Positions 1 to 8,417 of a DNA stretch of 64,000 nucleotides are shown in pieces (the stretch's first letter is position 1; every line of letters begins with the position of its first letter). The translations under genes and the position numbers were made by a program. A model generated the notes under the pieces. It was given only the letters and a program-made list of their open reading frames with translations, did no database searches and was not told the origin of the DNA. The stretch is from Halobacillus litoralis (GTDB taxonomy: Bacteria; Bacillota; Bacilli; Bacillales; Halobacillaceae). The stretch covers positions 32,664 through 96,663 of the forward strand of contig NZ_WMFA01000010.1 in assembly GCF_009856445.1 (NCBI RefSeq). The letters are read 5' to 3'.

Positions 1-1605
1 ACCACAGTGGGGGTCCTGGTATTCGGTGTCATCGTCATGTTCTTCGTCGTTTACGCATTCATGCCGACGATTACAGTGCCGAATATGTTGATTCTCAATG
101 TGATTGTCGCTGTTCTTTTTGTACCGTTAGTGTACGGAGGAGCCAAAGTGCCGGTGCAATATCAAACGATGCACCGCTCACTGTCAGGAATCGTTATTTT
201 AGGCGTAGCGGTCGCCGTCATTGGTGTTTTCATTTACAGCATTTTAGCTTTACAGGATAGCTATGACAGCATTTCGAAATCAGAGGAAGAGGAAGCCCGT
301 CCTTTGAATGAGGAAAATACACCGATCTCTGTTGCACCTGAGTCAGCAAGGAATAAAGTGCAAAAAGCGATGAGTGTTGTTCCGAATACACAATTCTATG
401 ATTTAGGAAAACTGCAAGCCCAGCAAATTGATGGGGAGATCACTTATGTAGCGCCCGTCGAGTTTTCAAGCTTCTGGCGTTATTTGCGAGGAAAAGAGAC
501 GGAAGGGTACTTTACGATTGCAGCTACGAACATCAATGCACAGCCGGAGTTTGTTCAAAGCAAAATGAGGTACACGAACTCAAGCTTCTTCAATCATAAT
601 GTGCAGCGGGTCGTTTATGGTAAGCATCCGGATTATATTCAAAGTGGAGACGCACAGATTGAAGTCGATGATGAAGGGAAACCGTGGTACGTTCAAACGA
701 TTTATAAGCCACTACTGTTTTCCAACCGCCCTGACATGAACGATATTAAAGTGGCGATTGTCGATCCGGTCTCTGGTGACATCGAAACCTTCGACTCTGC
801 CAATGCTCCCGATTTCGTTGAAGGATCGGTAAGCTCTGAACTAGCCGCCATTGAAAACGAGTACTTCGGTAAATATGTCAATGGTTGGCTGAATTCGATC
901 TTTGGGAAGAAAGATGTGAAGATCCCGAATGAGTCAGGCACTGAGAGCAGTGTCACACCGATTTTCAATGAAGCAGGGGAAATGTTCTACTTCACAGATA
1001 TGGCTTCGCCGAAAGAAAATATCGATTCTGCCCTTGGTTATACGTTAATCCATGCCCGGACAGGCGACCTTACCTATTACAATGGCCAGCAGAATCAGGG
1101 AATTATGGATAGTAAAGGAGCTGTGCAGATCGTCAACAAACAGTATCCTGAGAAGAACTGGACAGGAACGATGCCGGTGCTCTATAACGTGGATGGCCAC
1201 CCGACATGGATCGTAAACGTCCTTGATCCAAACGGATTGTTCAAGCAATATGCATACATTAAGGCAGCAGATTCAGACTTTGCCGTTTTCGGAGATACAG
1301 CCAAGCAGACGTTGAACGCCTACCGACTGCAAATTGCCCAGGATCCGAGCAGCGTAGAGGGAAGCCAGGGTGTCGACTTGACCGAAAAGGCAGGAACGAT
1401 CAACCGGGTTCTTGTGACTTCCACCGACTCCAGGCAGTCTGTTCAATTTTTATTAGAAGGGGAAACGACCATTTATACGGTCAACACCAGCAAAGCCCCT
1501 CTCGCTATTTTCCTGAAAGAGGGAGACCAAGTGAATATTCAGGCACGTATCCGCGAGAATGGCACAGCCACAGTAGAAGAGATGCAGATTCAGGGCATCA
1601 ATTAA
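1..1605 (+). CDS. Membrane-anchored protein of unknown function, 5' end cut by window
   Basis: The frame is open from base 1. The first possible start is a GTG at base 7, but no ribosome binding site can be seen, so the gene is probably truncated. About 532 residues are visible. Three hydrophobic segments lie near residues 1-20, 25-50 and 58-82, followed by an acidic linker and about 440 residues that would lie outside the membrane. That part contains WY-rich beta segments, and the last ~70 residues look like a small beta-barrel (VQFLLEGETTIYTV, then KEGDQVNIQARI). I do not recognise the family. A terminator follows directly, so this is the last gene of its unit. Confidence 0.7.
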   Translation, partial: TTVGVLVFGVIVMFFVVYAFMPTITVPNMLILNVIVAVLFVPLVYGGAKVPVQYQTMHRSLSGIVILGVAVAVIGVFIYSILALQDSYDSISKSEEEEARPLNEENTPISVAPESARNKVQKAMSVVPNTQFYDLGKLQAQQIDGEITYVAPVEFSSFWRYLRGKETEGYFTIAATNINAQPEFVQSKMRYTNSSFFNHNVQRVVYGKHPDYIQSGDAQIEVDDEGKPWYVQTIYKPLLFSNRPDMNDIKVAIVDPVSGDIETFDSANAPDFVEGSVSSELAAIENEYFGKYVNGWLNSIFGKKDVKIPNESGTESSVTPIFNEAGEMFYFTDMASPKENIDSALGYTLIHARTGDLTYYNGQQNQGIMDSKGAVQIVNKQYPEKNWTGTMPVLYNVDGHPTWIVNVLDPNGLFKQYAYIKAADSDFAVFGDTAKQTLNAYRLQIAQDPSSVEGSQGVDLTEKAGTINRVLVTSTDSRQSVQFLLEGETTIYTVNTSKAPLAIFLKEGDQVNIQARIRENGTATVEEMQIQGIN

Positions 1606-1610
1606 TGAGA

Positions 1611-1642
1611 AGCAGCAGGACACCCGCTCCTGCTGCTTTTTT
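1611..1642 (+). terminator. Factor-independent terminator
   Basis: A ten-pair stem, AGCAGCAGGA with TCCTGCTGCT, encloses a seven-base loop and is followed by a T run. It sits 6 bases after the stop of the truncated membrane protein gene. Confidence 0.9.
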
Positions 1643-1688
1643 GTTATGATAAAATATATATAGAATTTACTAGTTGGAGGGATTTTTA

Positions 1689-2072
1689 ATGGCAGAAAAA
1701 ACATTTGCAACAGCAATCAATTGTATGGATGGACGTGTGCAGCTTCCCGTTATCCACTGGATGCAGGAACGTTACGGCACGGAATATATCGACATGATTA
1801 CAGAAGCAGGCCCGACCAAGTTCTTGCTGGAAGGATCTGAAGATCAGCTGGCCGCTGTCAAAACGAAAATTGGCATTTCCGTAGACAAGCACGGATCCGG
1901 CGTTGTCGCTGTTGTCGGCCACTACAATTGCGCCGGTAACCCTGTAGACCGTGATGTCAAAGCCGGCCAAATCAAGGAATCTGTAGAGCTTGTGAAATCC
2001 TGGGGATTCAATGTGGATGCCATCGGTTTATACGTCAACGACCAGTGGGAAGTAGAAGTGATCACAGAATAA
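1689..2072 (+). CDS. Mini beta-carbonic-anhydrase-like protein
   Basis: The protein has 127 residues. It carries CMDGR near residue 12 and HYNCAGN near residue 79. These match the Cys-x-Asp-x-Arg and His-x-x-Cys zinc ligand motifs of beta carbonic anhydrases. The protein is much shorter than the usual 190-230 residues, so CO2 hydration is not assured; a zinc-binding relative is the safer call. The TTG frame start at 1674 lies inside the ribosome binding site GGAGGG, so the ATG at 1689 was chosen. It stands between a terminator and a small downstream gene 62 bases away, and may share a transcript with that gene. Confidence 0.8.
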   Translation: MAEKTFATAINCMDGRVQLPVIHWMQERYGTEYIDMITEAGPTKFLLEGSEDQLAAVKTKIGISVDKHGSGVVAVVGHYNCAGNPVDRDVKAGQIKESVELVKSWGFNVDAIGLYVNDQWEVEVITE

Positions 2073-2134
2073 GAGGATTTTTCTTCCTTACGGCGAATAG
2101 TTCTTATGTAGAACATTCGCGAAGGAGTGGCGGT

Positions 2135-2353
2135 ATGGAGCAAGCGAGTTGGTTTGATTTCGTTGAAAAAGAGCGGGATCCGGTTTATGAAGAACTGCAG
2201 AATTTAACGGAGGAGAACCCTATCATACGCATCGCCTCCTATACCATCACGTTGAATCCTTTTGCTTTAATCGAAATTGAAAGTGATGGGGTTCATGATT
2301 GCGTCAGCGATCTTGAAGCCTGTTATAAATATTTGTGTAACTTAAATAAATAA
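2135..2353 (+). CDS. Small acidic protein of unknown function
   Basis: This 72-residue acidic protein starts at an ATG preceded by AAGGAG (2122-2127). The longer upstream extension of the frame has no ribosome binding site and was rejected. Two cysteines (HDCVSD, EACYKY) and a conserved-looking central beta segment (IRIASYTITLNP) are visible. There are no membrane segments and I do not recognise the family. It follows the carbonic-anhydrase-like gene by 62 bases and ends at a strong terminator, so the two probably form one unit. Confidence 0.7.
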   Translation: MEQASWFDFVEKERDPVYEELQNLTEENPIIRIASYTITLNPFALIEIESDGVHDCVSDLEACYKYLCNLNK

Positions 2354-2363
2354 GCTCAAATCC

Positions 2364-2391
2364 AAACCCCGGAGTTCACACTCCGGGGTTT
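2364..2391 (+). terminator. Factor-independent terminator
   Basis: A perfect 12-pair stem, AAACCCCGGAGT with ACTCCGGGGTTT, has a TCAC loop. It begins 10 bases after the stop codon. The U tract is short (TTT then ACC), so it may also work as an mRNA end-protecting hairpin. Confidence 0.8.
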
Positions 2392-2415
2392 ACCTATACC
2401 ACTCTTCTTCCACTA

Positions 2416-2958
2416 AAGCTTTCTTTTCTTCAAGATTCCGTTTCGAGATGTTTGTGCGGTAGGTTGGGGCTGCGGGGGATGACTCGCTTTCCGCCGGATC
2501 TCGGTGAGCCTCCTCGGACTGCGTCCTGTGGGGTCTCACCAAGCAATTTTTTCCCGCAGGAGTCTCGCCATTCCCCTCCGCCCCTTAACCAAGGAAGGTT
2601 CTCGAAACCACTTCCTGAATAATCAGCTATTCTGTGTGATAAGAGCATAAAGATAATACTCCCAAGTCGAGGCACTTGAACCCTGAAAGCTTGATACAGA
2701 GCGTTTACTGCCTACAACAATCAGGATAGTGGGAGACCTTTCAATTTGGAATAAGGGTTCGTTATCCCCTTCTTCGAATGGGATGGTTGGGAAGCTGCGA
2801 GACTCCCGTGGGAGAAGGAGAAAGGCGAGATCCCGCAGGACGCAGTCCGAGGAAGCTCGGCGCTCCCCCACAGGAAAGCGAGTTGCTTCCCAGCCATCCC
2901 TGACTCTTAACCGGGCAACGAACCCTAGAAAGTCTAGAAACTGAGTCTTACACAATCC
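2416..2958. repeat. Composite non-coding hairpin element, copy 1 (A module, linker, B module)
   Basis: The element is about 543 bp and fills the gap between two genes. The A module (2416-2629, 214 bp) starts AAGCT, has inward TTTCGAGA and TCTCGAAA boundaries (2441-2448, about 2600), and holds a long GC-rich imperfect hairpin with the core GGTGAG...CTCACC. The B module (about 2751-2958) is bounded inside by a perfect inverted pair AGGGTTCGTT (2753-2762) and AACGAACCCT (2917-2926). It holds a related hairpin and ends CTGAGTCTTACACAATCC. The same element lies inverted at 48064-48608. Short reading frames inside it have no ribosome binding sites and look spurious. Confidence 0.82.
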
Positions 2959-3049
2959 TGCCATCCACTTGAATAGGGATTTGAGTGGAGGTTTCTTTTT
3001 CTATACAATGGTCATGGAAATGAAAATACGAATGAAAAGGTGTTTACCT

Positions 3050-4174
3050 ATGAAAAAATATATCGTTGTCGGCGGTGGAGTGCTGGGCGCATCCACTGCT
3101 TATCACTTAGCAAAAGAAGGCGTCGACGTAAAAATCATCGACCGTAAAGATGAGGGACAGGCGACAGAAGCAGCAGCTGGAATTGTTTGTCCATGGCTGG
3201 CTCAACGGCGCAACAAGCGATGGTACCGTCTTGTCAAAGGCGGTGCCCGGTACTATCCAGAATTGATTCGCGAGCTGGAAGCGGAAGGAGAAACGCGGAC
3301 GGGTTATCGCCGCGTAGGGGCAATCAGTCTCCAAAGAGATGAAGATAAATTAGAAAAAACTATGGAGCGCGCGTTGAAGCGAAGAGAAGACGGGGCTCCA
3401 GAAATCGGTGAAATCACAAGAATCTCCTCGGAAGAAGCAAAGAAAATGTTCCCACCGCTCGCGGATGGGTACGATGCGATTCACGTCAGTGGTGCGGCCC
3501 GCGTTAATGGGCGTGAGTTAAGAGATGCGCTTCTTCGAGTAGCTGAGAAACTTGGGGTTCAAAGGATACAAGGAGATGCTAAACTGATTCATGAAGGTCG
3601 GAAGGTTACCGCTGTCGAGGTGGACGGCGTCCGCTATGAAGCGGATGAAGTGCTGGTGACAGCTGGTGCATGGGCGAAACCGATTCTGAAGCCGTTGGGC
3701 ATTGATTTTCTGGTCCACCCTCAAAAAGCACAGATTGTCCATTTGGACCTTCCTGATACAGAAACGGAAGATTGGCCTGTCATTATGCCACCGAATAATC
3801 AGTACATGCTTTCCTTCGGAGGCGGTCGTGTTGTCATTGGTGCCACACATGAAACGGATGCAGGTTTTGACGGGCGATCGACTGTAGGGGGTCTCCATTA
3901 TGTGTTTGATAAGGCACTAGGAGTCGCGCCAGGTCTTTACGACAGCACGTTTGCTGAAACGCGTGTCGGCTTCCGGCCGTTTACACCAGGGTCTCTCCCT
4001 GTTTTCGGTGGTATTCCTGAGTGGTCGAATTTATATGTCGCCAATGGCCTCGGAGCTTCTGGACTTACATCCGGTCCATACGTGGGTGCGGAGCTTGCCC
4101 GGCTGGTACTTGGAAAAGAGACCGAGCTTGATCCTGCAGATTATGATGTATCCGAAGCGCTGGGATCTGAATGA
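3050..4174 (+). CDS. FAD-dependent amine/D-amino-acid oxidase family protein
   Basis: The enzyme has 374 residues. The N-terminal dinucleotide fold is VVGGGVLGASTAYHLA, followed by VDVKIID, with the acidic residue that binds the FAD ribose. The C-terminal VANGLGASGLTSGP is typical of the DAO/glycine-oxidase family (DadA, ThiO, SoxB relatives). It probably oxidises an amino acid or secondary amine to an imino acid with FAD; the substrate cannot be told from sequence. The ATG at 3050 follows GAAAAGG; the in-frame ATGs upstream lack a good binding site. It is a single gene with its own terminator. Confidence 0.87.
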   Translation: MKKYIVVGGGVLGASTAYHLAKEGVDVKIIDRKDEGQATEAAAGIVCPWLAQRRNKRWYRLVKGGARYYPELIRELEAEGETRTGYRRVGAISLQRDEDKLEKTMERALKRREDGAPEIGEITRISSEEAKKMFPPLADGYDAIHVSGAARVNGRELRDALLRVAEKLGVQRIQGDAKLIHEGRKVTAVEVDGVRYEADEVLVTAGAWAKPILKPLGIDFLVHPQKAQIVHLDLPDTETEDWPVIMPPNNQYMLSFGGGRVVIGATHETDAGFDGRSTVGGLHYVFDKALGVAPGLYDSTFAETRVGFRPFTPGSLPVFGGIPEWSNLYVANGLGASGLTSGPYVGAELARLVLGKETELDPADYDVSEALGSE

Positions 4175-4187
4175 TGACTCTACTGAA

Positions 4188-4223
4188 AAACCTTGCAGCC
4201 TGATAAAGCTGCAAGGTTTTTTT
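4188..4223. terminator. Bidirectional terminator
   Basis: The stem AAACCTTGCAGC with GCTGCAAGGTTT (4208-4219) has a T run on the plus side and A residues before it. It separates the FAD oxidase gene from the convergent VOC gene, whose stop codon overlaps its edge. Confidence 0.88.
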
Positions 4224-4647
4224 ATGGTTTGTCAGGGTAGTCACAGTACTCGATAATCGTTCCTTCTGTATCCGCCGGGTTTAAGTAGATGAGGCGTCGG
4301 CCGTGTTTATTTGTCCGTAACGACCATTCCAGGGTGCGGATGCCTTCCTGCTCTAAGTCTTTCAGCGCCTGGTCCAAATCGCCGACATCGTAGGCGATGT
4401 GGTGAACCCCTTTCCCTTTCTGCTTAATGAAACGAGCGATGGGGGAGGTCGTATTATTCGTCGGCATCAATAATTCTGTACGGTCCCCTTTAATATCAAT
4501 AATCGCAATTTCACTCTCTACTCCTTCAGCTTCACTACGGTAACGATCAATTAATGTGCCTCCAAGGACGTTGGTGTAAAAAGTGATGCTGTCTTCGATG
4601 TTGCGGACAGCGACTCCAATGTGATCCAGTTTCTTTTCCACGTTCAT
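4222..4647 (-). CDS. VOC family protein, methylmalonyl-CoA epimerase-like
   Basis: The protein has 141 residues with two beta-alpha-beta-beta-beta halves of the vicinal oxygen chelate fold. DHIGVAV opens the first half, GVHHIAYDV opens the second, and EYC lies near the end; these give the His, His and Glu metal ligands usual in methylmalonyl-CoA epimerases. The ATG follows GAGGAG at a good distance. In this family the enzyme racemises methylmalonyl-CoA, but no mutase gene is nearby, so a related lactoylglutathione-lyase-like role remains possible. The gene is monocistronic and converges on the FAD oxidase gene. Confidence 0.85.
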   Translation of the reverse strand: MNVEKKLDHIGVAVRNIEDSITFYTNVLGGTLIDRYRSEAEGVESEIAIIDIKGDRTELLMPTNNTTSPIARFIKQKGKGVHHIAYDVGDLDQALKDLEQEGIRTLEWSLRTNKHGRRLIYLNPADTEGTIIEYCDYPDKP

Positions 4648-4801
4648 TCTCCTCTATAGCAAATTCCAAACCATTTTAACATAACGATAGCCCATACACT
4701 TATGGGTGGGTCTCCGTGAAGTGCCTATTTTTATAGAATCTATCAAAACGTACAAGCTGATTTTTCTCTATCACATAAAGTAGAGCAGGAGGTGATTTTA
4801 T

Positions 4802-5032
4802 ATGCCTGCCTGGATCAGCAATAGTTTTAAGATCCTGTCATCCGCTGCTCTGCACGTGGTTGTCAGTCTACTTTTATTCGGAACATCGATTTATACTATT
4901 GTTACTGGATTGACGTGGATCAAAGGGTTGATCGTCATCGGCTTGTTGATCCTCTGGCTCGTTTCATATGTGTGTGTAGCCCAAAAGCTGTACGCGTATC
5001 TGTTCGGCCGTTGGAAAGACGACGATGAATAA
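4802..5032 (+). CDS. Small two-helix membrane protein
   Basis: The 76-residue protein has two clear hydrophobic helices, about residues 12-36 and 40-62, and a basic then acidic C-terminal tail (FGRWKDDDE). A strong ribosome binding site, CAGGAGGTGAT, precedes the ATG. The family is not recognised. It stands alone between a divergent VOC gene and a terminator shared with the convergent DJ-1 family gene. Confidence 0.75.
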   Translation: MPAWISNSFKILSSAALHVVVSLLLFGTSIYTIVTGLTWIKGLIVIGLLILWLVSYVCVAQKLYAYLFGRWKDDDE

Positions 5033-5035
5033 GAA

Positions 5036-5064
5036 AAAGGGGTCCTGCAACACAGGACCCCTTT
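5036..5064. terminator. Terminator between convergent genes
   Basis: A perfect 12-pair stem, AAAGGGGTCCTG with CAGGACCCCTTT, has a five-base loop. The uninterrupted U tract is on the minus strand, so it serves mainly the DJ-1/PfpI gene. Confidence 0.88.
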
Positions 5065-5069
5065 ACCTA

Positions 5070-5729
5070 TTAATTCAATTGTTTCACGACTTCTTTGGCA
5101 ACGACTTCTGTGGATTGAGGATTTTGACCGGTGATCAGGTTGCCGTCCACTTCAAAATGCTCGGACCAGTTTGGACCGCTCACAAAGGTTGCTCCCAGCT
5201 CATTCAGCTTACTTTCAAGCAGGAATGGCATGTGTTGATCGAGCGTTGTTTCTACTTCTTCGGCGTCAGTGAATGCATTGACGCGTTTTCCTTTGACTAG
5301 TGGTTCACCGTTAGACAAGGTAGCTCCGACAAGACCTGCGGGACCATGGCAGACGGCTGCGACGATTTTATCCGCTTCATAGAAGTTACGAAGCAGCTTT
5401 TGAAGTTTTTCATTATCCGGAAAGTCGAACATGGTTCCGTGACCACCCGGTAAGAAGATTGCATCGTAGTCATCGGCTTCGACGTCTGCAATCGGTGTGG
5501 TATTTTCTAAATGTGGTTTTGTATCTAAGATCTCCTGTGGTTCATCTTCGCTGACACTACCTGGATCGACAGGTGCACGGCCGCCTTCCGGACTTGCTAC
5601 TGTCACTTCATAGCCGTGTTTTTGGAACTCATTATAGGCTTCGCCGAATTCGGATAACCAAAGCCCTGTCGGCTGTTCATCCGTAATCTTTTCGTGGTTC
5701 GTAACGACCATTAGTACTTTTTTAGACAT
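5070..5729 (-). CDS. DJ-1/PfpI family protein, Hsp31/glyoxalase III-like
   Basis: The 219-residue protein carries the nucleophile elbow AAVCHGPAG with its catalytic cysteine, the LPGGHG segment, and the TGLW...EFGEAYNEF insertion seen in the Hsp31/YDR533C branch. Members of that branch act as glutathione-independent glyoxalases or protein deglycases and as stress chaperones in the cytosol. The start codon follows AGGAGG. The gene is monocistronic. The exact activity (methylglyoxal removal or chaperone) is inferred from the family. Confidence 0.87.
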   Translation of the reverse strand: MSKKVLMVVTNHEKITDEQPTGLWLSEFGEAYNEFQKHGYEVTVASPEGGRAPVDPGSVSEDEPQEILDTKPHLENTTPIADVEADDYDAIFLPGGHGTMFDFPDNEKLQKLLRNFYEADKIVAAVCHGPAGLVGATLSNGEPLVKGKRVNAFTDAEEVETTLDQHMPFLLESKLNELGATFVSGPNWSEHFEVDGNLITGQNPQSTEVVAKEVVKQLN

Positions 5730-5857
5730 GATTGTCCTCCTTTTTGGTAGTGGGTGTCATTGTAATATGTGAAAATTGACAGTGCCAAACATTCTGCTTT
5801 GTCGCACATAAAATAATTTTCCCGTTTTTAAATCAATCAAACATGGGCGAGCACACA

Positions 5858-5915
5858 TTGACAAAATGGCATGCGGCGCATACGATAATTGTATATATGA
5901 ATATATGTGCATATA
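5858..5915 (+). promoter_or_regulatory. Promoter and ArsR-type operator of the metal efflux operon
   Basis: TTGACA (5858-5863), a 17-base spacer and TACGAT (5881-5886) form a near-consensus promoter. An inverted repeat TATATG (5894-5899) and CATATA (5910-5915), with ten AT-rich bases between, lies on the expected transcription start, where ArsR/SmtB repressors bind. Because the promoter lies upstream of 5933, translation of the regulator must start there. Confidence 0.85.
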
Positions 5916-5932
5916 AGGAAGGTGTCGAATTC

Positions 5933-6271
5933 ATGAGTGAAGATAAAAATAAAACAGAAGATCAGAAAAAAAAGCATGCCAGTGAACTGGATGAAGAAAC
6001 GTTATTCGTCGTTTCCCAGACGTTCAAAGCGCTTTCTGATCCGACACGAATCAGAATCCTGCATTTACTATGTGAACAAGAAATGTCCGTGAATCAAATC
6101 GCTGATACATTAGAACTTCGCCAATCGACCGTTTCCCACCAGCTGCGGTTTCTAAAGAATTTACGTTTAGTGAAGTATCGAAGAGCAGGTACGACATTAT
6201 TTTATTCCCACGATGATGAACACGTCATCGATCTATTGCAACAGACCATCAACCACGCTCTTCACCATTAA
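5933..6271 (+). CDS. czrA: ArsR/SmtB metal sensor, CzrA-like
   Basis: The 112-residue winged-helix repressor has [17 protein letters not shown] and the recognition helix region [13 protein letters not shown]. The C-terminal helix has D95-x-H97, then H108 and H111. That spacing is the same as the alpha-5 zinc/cobalt site of CzrA (Asp, His, then His eleven and fourteen residues on). The CadC-type Cys-x-Cys site is absent; only one cysteine is present. It should repress the operon until zinc or cobalt binds. The ATPase gene follows 14 bases downstream. The symbol is by analogy to CzrA; cadC is often used for such neighbours. Confidence 0.88.
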   Translation: MSEDKNKTEDQKKKHASELDEETLFVVSQTFKALSDPTRIRILHLLCEQEMSVNQIADTLELRQSTVSHQLRFLKNLRLVKYRRAGTTLFYSHDDEHVIDLLQQTINHALHH

Positions 6272-6285
6272 AGGGGAGAAAGAGA

Positions 6286-8352
6286 ATGAAGGAATACAAA
6301 CTGCAAGGATTATCCTGCGCGAACTGCGCAGCAGAGATGGAAGACGAAATCCGTAAGCTCCATCATGGGGAAGGTTCTGAACTTCAGTTTTCATCGAGTA
6401 AATTGAGAGTTCATGACGGAATTGATATGGAGAAAGTACGCCGGATTCTGAAATCCGACGGAGCTTCTCTTGTCGATGACGAGGGTGGACACGATCACAG
6501 TCATGGTCCGAACATGAAGCAGCTCGTCATTATTTCCTCACTCATCTTTGGTGCGACGTTTTTATTGGAAGGAAGGGTTGCTCCTTTCGTTATGATCGGC
6601 CTGTATTTGGCAGCGATTGCGATCAGTGGTTACCAGACATTCTGGAAAGGTTTGAAAAACTTAGTCCGTTTGAAGTTTAATATTGATACGCTGATGACGA
6701 TTGCTCTCGTCGGAGCTGTGGCGATCGGGGAATGGAAAGAAGCTACCCTTGTCGCGATTCTGTTCGGACTGAATGAATATTTGGAAGGTCTCGGCATGGA
6801 AAAGGCACGCAGTTCGATGGAGCAATTGCTGAAAGTTGCTCCTAAACAAGCGACACGCCTCCTGGCAGATGGTACGGAAGAAGTCGTCGGAATTGAAGAC
6901 TTACAAGAGGGAGACCTTGTCCTTGTTAAAGCGGGCGAGAAAATCCCATCAGACGGTGTGGTCATGGCAGGTTACAGTTCCGTGAACGAAGCAGCAATCA
7001 CAGGAGAATCTCTGCCGGTAGACAAAAAGCCTGGCGAAAAGCTTTTTGGAGGAAGCATCAATAATGAAGGATTGATGAAAGTTGAAATATCAAAGGCCTA
7101 CAATGACTCTTCTCTCGCTAAAATCCTACAGTTGGTTGAGGAAGCGCAGGAAAGAAAGACACCGACAGAGCTCTTCATCAATCGATTTGCTAAATACTAC
7201 ACCCCATTAATCATGGTGATTGCCGGTCTTGTCATGGTCATTCCACCATTGCTTTTCTCTGCCACCTGGGGAGGTTCATTTTACCAGGGATTGGCGGTTC
7301 TCATTGTCGGCTGCCCATGTGCCTTGATTCTGTCCTCACCCATTGCCATATTGTCCGGAATCACGAAAAATGCCCGAAACGGCATTCTCATTAAAGGGGG
7401 AGCTTTTCTTGAACAGCTTGGAAAAATTGAAAGTATTGCTTTTGATAAGACGGGTACGCTGACAAAAGGAGAGCCAAAAGTTCATGCTGTGAATGTTTAT
7501 GAGGAGAAGCGCTTCTTTTCAGTGGCTCAAGCCGTGGAGAGAAATTCCTCTCACCCAATTGCGAGAGCGATCTTAGAAGATTCACGCGTTCAACAGGCAA
7601 ATTCTTTGGAGCCTTCCTCAGTGGATACGATTCCCGGGAAAGGCGTTCGAGCGGTCATTGAGGAAAAGACGTACTACGTGGGAAGCGAGCAGACGCTTAC
7701 GCATCTCAACCCTTCAGAGGATGTAAAAGCAGACATCGACAAGCTGAAAGAAGATGGATTCACCCTTGTCATCGTTTCGGATGAAAAAGAAGTACTGGGT
7801 ATGTTCGGAGTGGCAGATGAAGTGCGTGAAGAAAGTCGTACCCTGATGAAGCGTCTCCATTCTCTGGGGATTAAGCACACGATCATGTTAACGGGTGACC
7901 ACGAAAAAACGGCTGGAAAAGTGGCTGCAGAAATCGGCGTCACTGATGTCCATGCGCAGCTTCTCCCCGATCAGAAAGTAGAAAAAGTCGACGAATTAAA
8001 AAGAAATTCCAAGCTTGCCATGATTGGAGATGGGATCAATGACGCGCCTGCTCTCGCGATGGCTGATTTAGGGATCGCGATGGGGAAAGGAACGGATAGT
8101 GCGATTGAAACCGCCGATATCGTGCTCATGCAGGATCACCTTGGTAAACTGCCGAATGCCTTCCGTATCGCGAAACGGGTGAATGCTGTAGTCAAATGGA
8201 ACATCGGAATTGCCCTTGGGTTGAAAGTGATTGCCCTTCTTCTAACCATTCCAGGGTGGCTCACTTTATGGTTCGCCATTCTGGCTGATATGGGCGCAAC
8301 GATTCTTGTCACTCTCATCAGCCTTACCATCCTCCTCATGAAAGATAAATGA
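6286..8352 (+). CDS. cadA: P1B-type heavy-metal efflux ATPase (Zn/Cd/Co)
   Basis: The 688-residue ATPase opens with a metal-binding domain GLSCANCAAEM, then a His-rich stretch HDHSHGP near residue 70. Eight membrane helices are expected. The ion-path motif CPC is at residues 343-345, the phosphorylated aspartate of DKTGTLT at 387, the HP pair at 423-424, and GDGINDAPA begins at 581. The CPC motif with this N-terminus fits zinc, cadmium and cobalt export across the cytoplasmic membrane. It is co-transcribed with the sensor gene and followed by a terminator. Confidence 0.93.
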   Translation: MKEYKLQGLSCANCAAEMEDEIRKLHHGEGSELQFSSSKLRVHDGIDMEKVRRILKSDGASLVDDEGGHDHSHGPNMKQLVIISSLIFGATFLLEGRVAPFVMIGLYLAAIAISGYQTFWKGLKNLVRLKFNIDTLMTIALVGAVAIGEWKEATLVAILFGLNEYLEGLGMEKARSSMEQLLKVAPKQATRLLADGTEEVVGIEDLQEGDLVLVKAGEKIPSDGVVMAGYSSVNEAAITGESLPVDKKPGEKLFGGSINNEGLMKVEISKAYNDSSLAKILQLVEEAQERKTPTELFINRFAKYYTPLIMVIAGLVMVIPPLLFSATWGGSFYQGLAVLIVGCPCALILSSPIAILSGITKNARNGILIKGGAFLEQLGKIESIAFDKTGTLTKGEPKVHAVNVYEEKRFFSVAQAVERNSSHPIARAILEDSRVQQANSLEPSSVDTIPGKGVRAVIEEKTYYVGSEQTLTHLNPSEDVKADIDKLKEDGFTLVIVSDEKEVLGMFGVADEVREESRTLMKRLHSLGIKHTIMLTGDHEKTAGKVAAEIGVTDVHAQLLPDQKVEKVDELKRNSKLAMIGDGINDAPALAMADLGIAMGKGTDSAIETADIVLMQDHLGKLPNAFRIAKRVNAVVKWNIGIALGLKVIALLLTIPGWLTLWFAILADMGATILVTLISLTILLMKDK

Positions 8353-8374
8353 CGATATAGATCCATCAATTTTC

Positions 8375-8417
8375 CCACACCAGGTTATCCAAATACTGGA
8401 TGACCTGGTGTGGTTTT
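8375..8417 (+). terminator. Factor-independent terminator
   Basis: A 17-pair stem, CCACACCAGGTTATCCA with TGGATGACCTGGTGTGG (one G-U type pair), has a short loop and a T-rich tail. It ends the metal efflux operon. Confidence 0.88.

Noticed and set aside
2430..2964. Several open frames on both strands inside the hairpin element
   Set aside because: They follow the palindromic GC-rich repeat, have no ribosome binding sites, and recur with the repeat at other loci. They are by-products of the repeat.
5843..5932. Longer N-terminus for the ArsR-type regulator
   Set aside because: The extension includes the -35 and -10 boxes and the operator, so it would lie outside the transcript.
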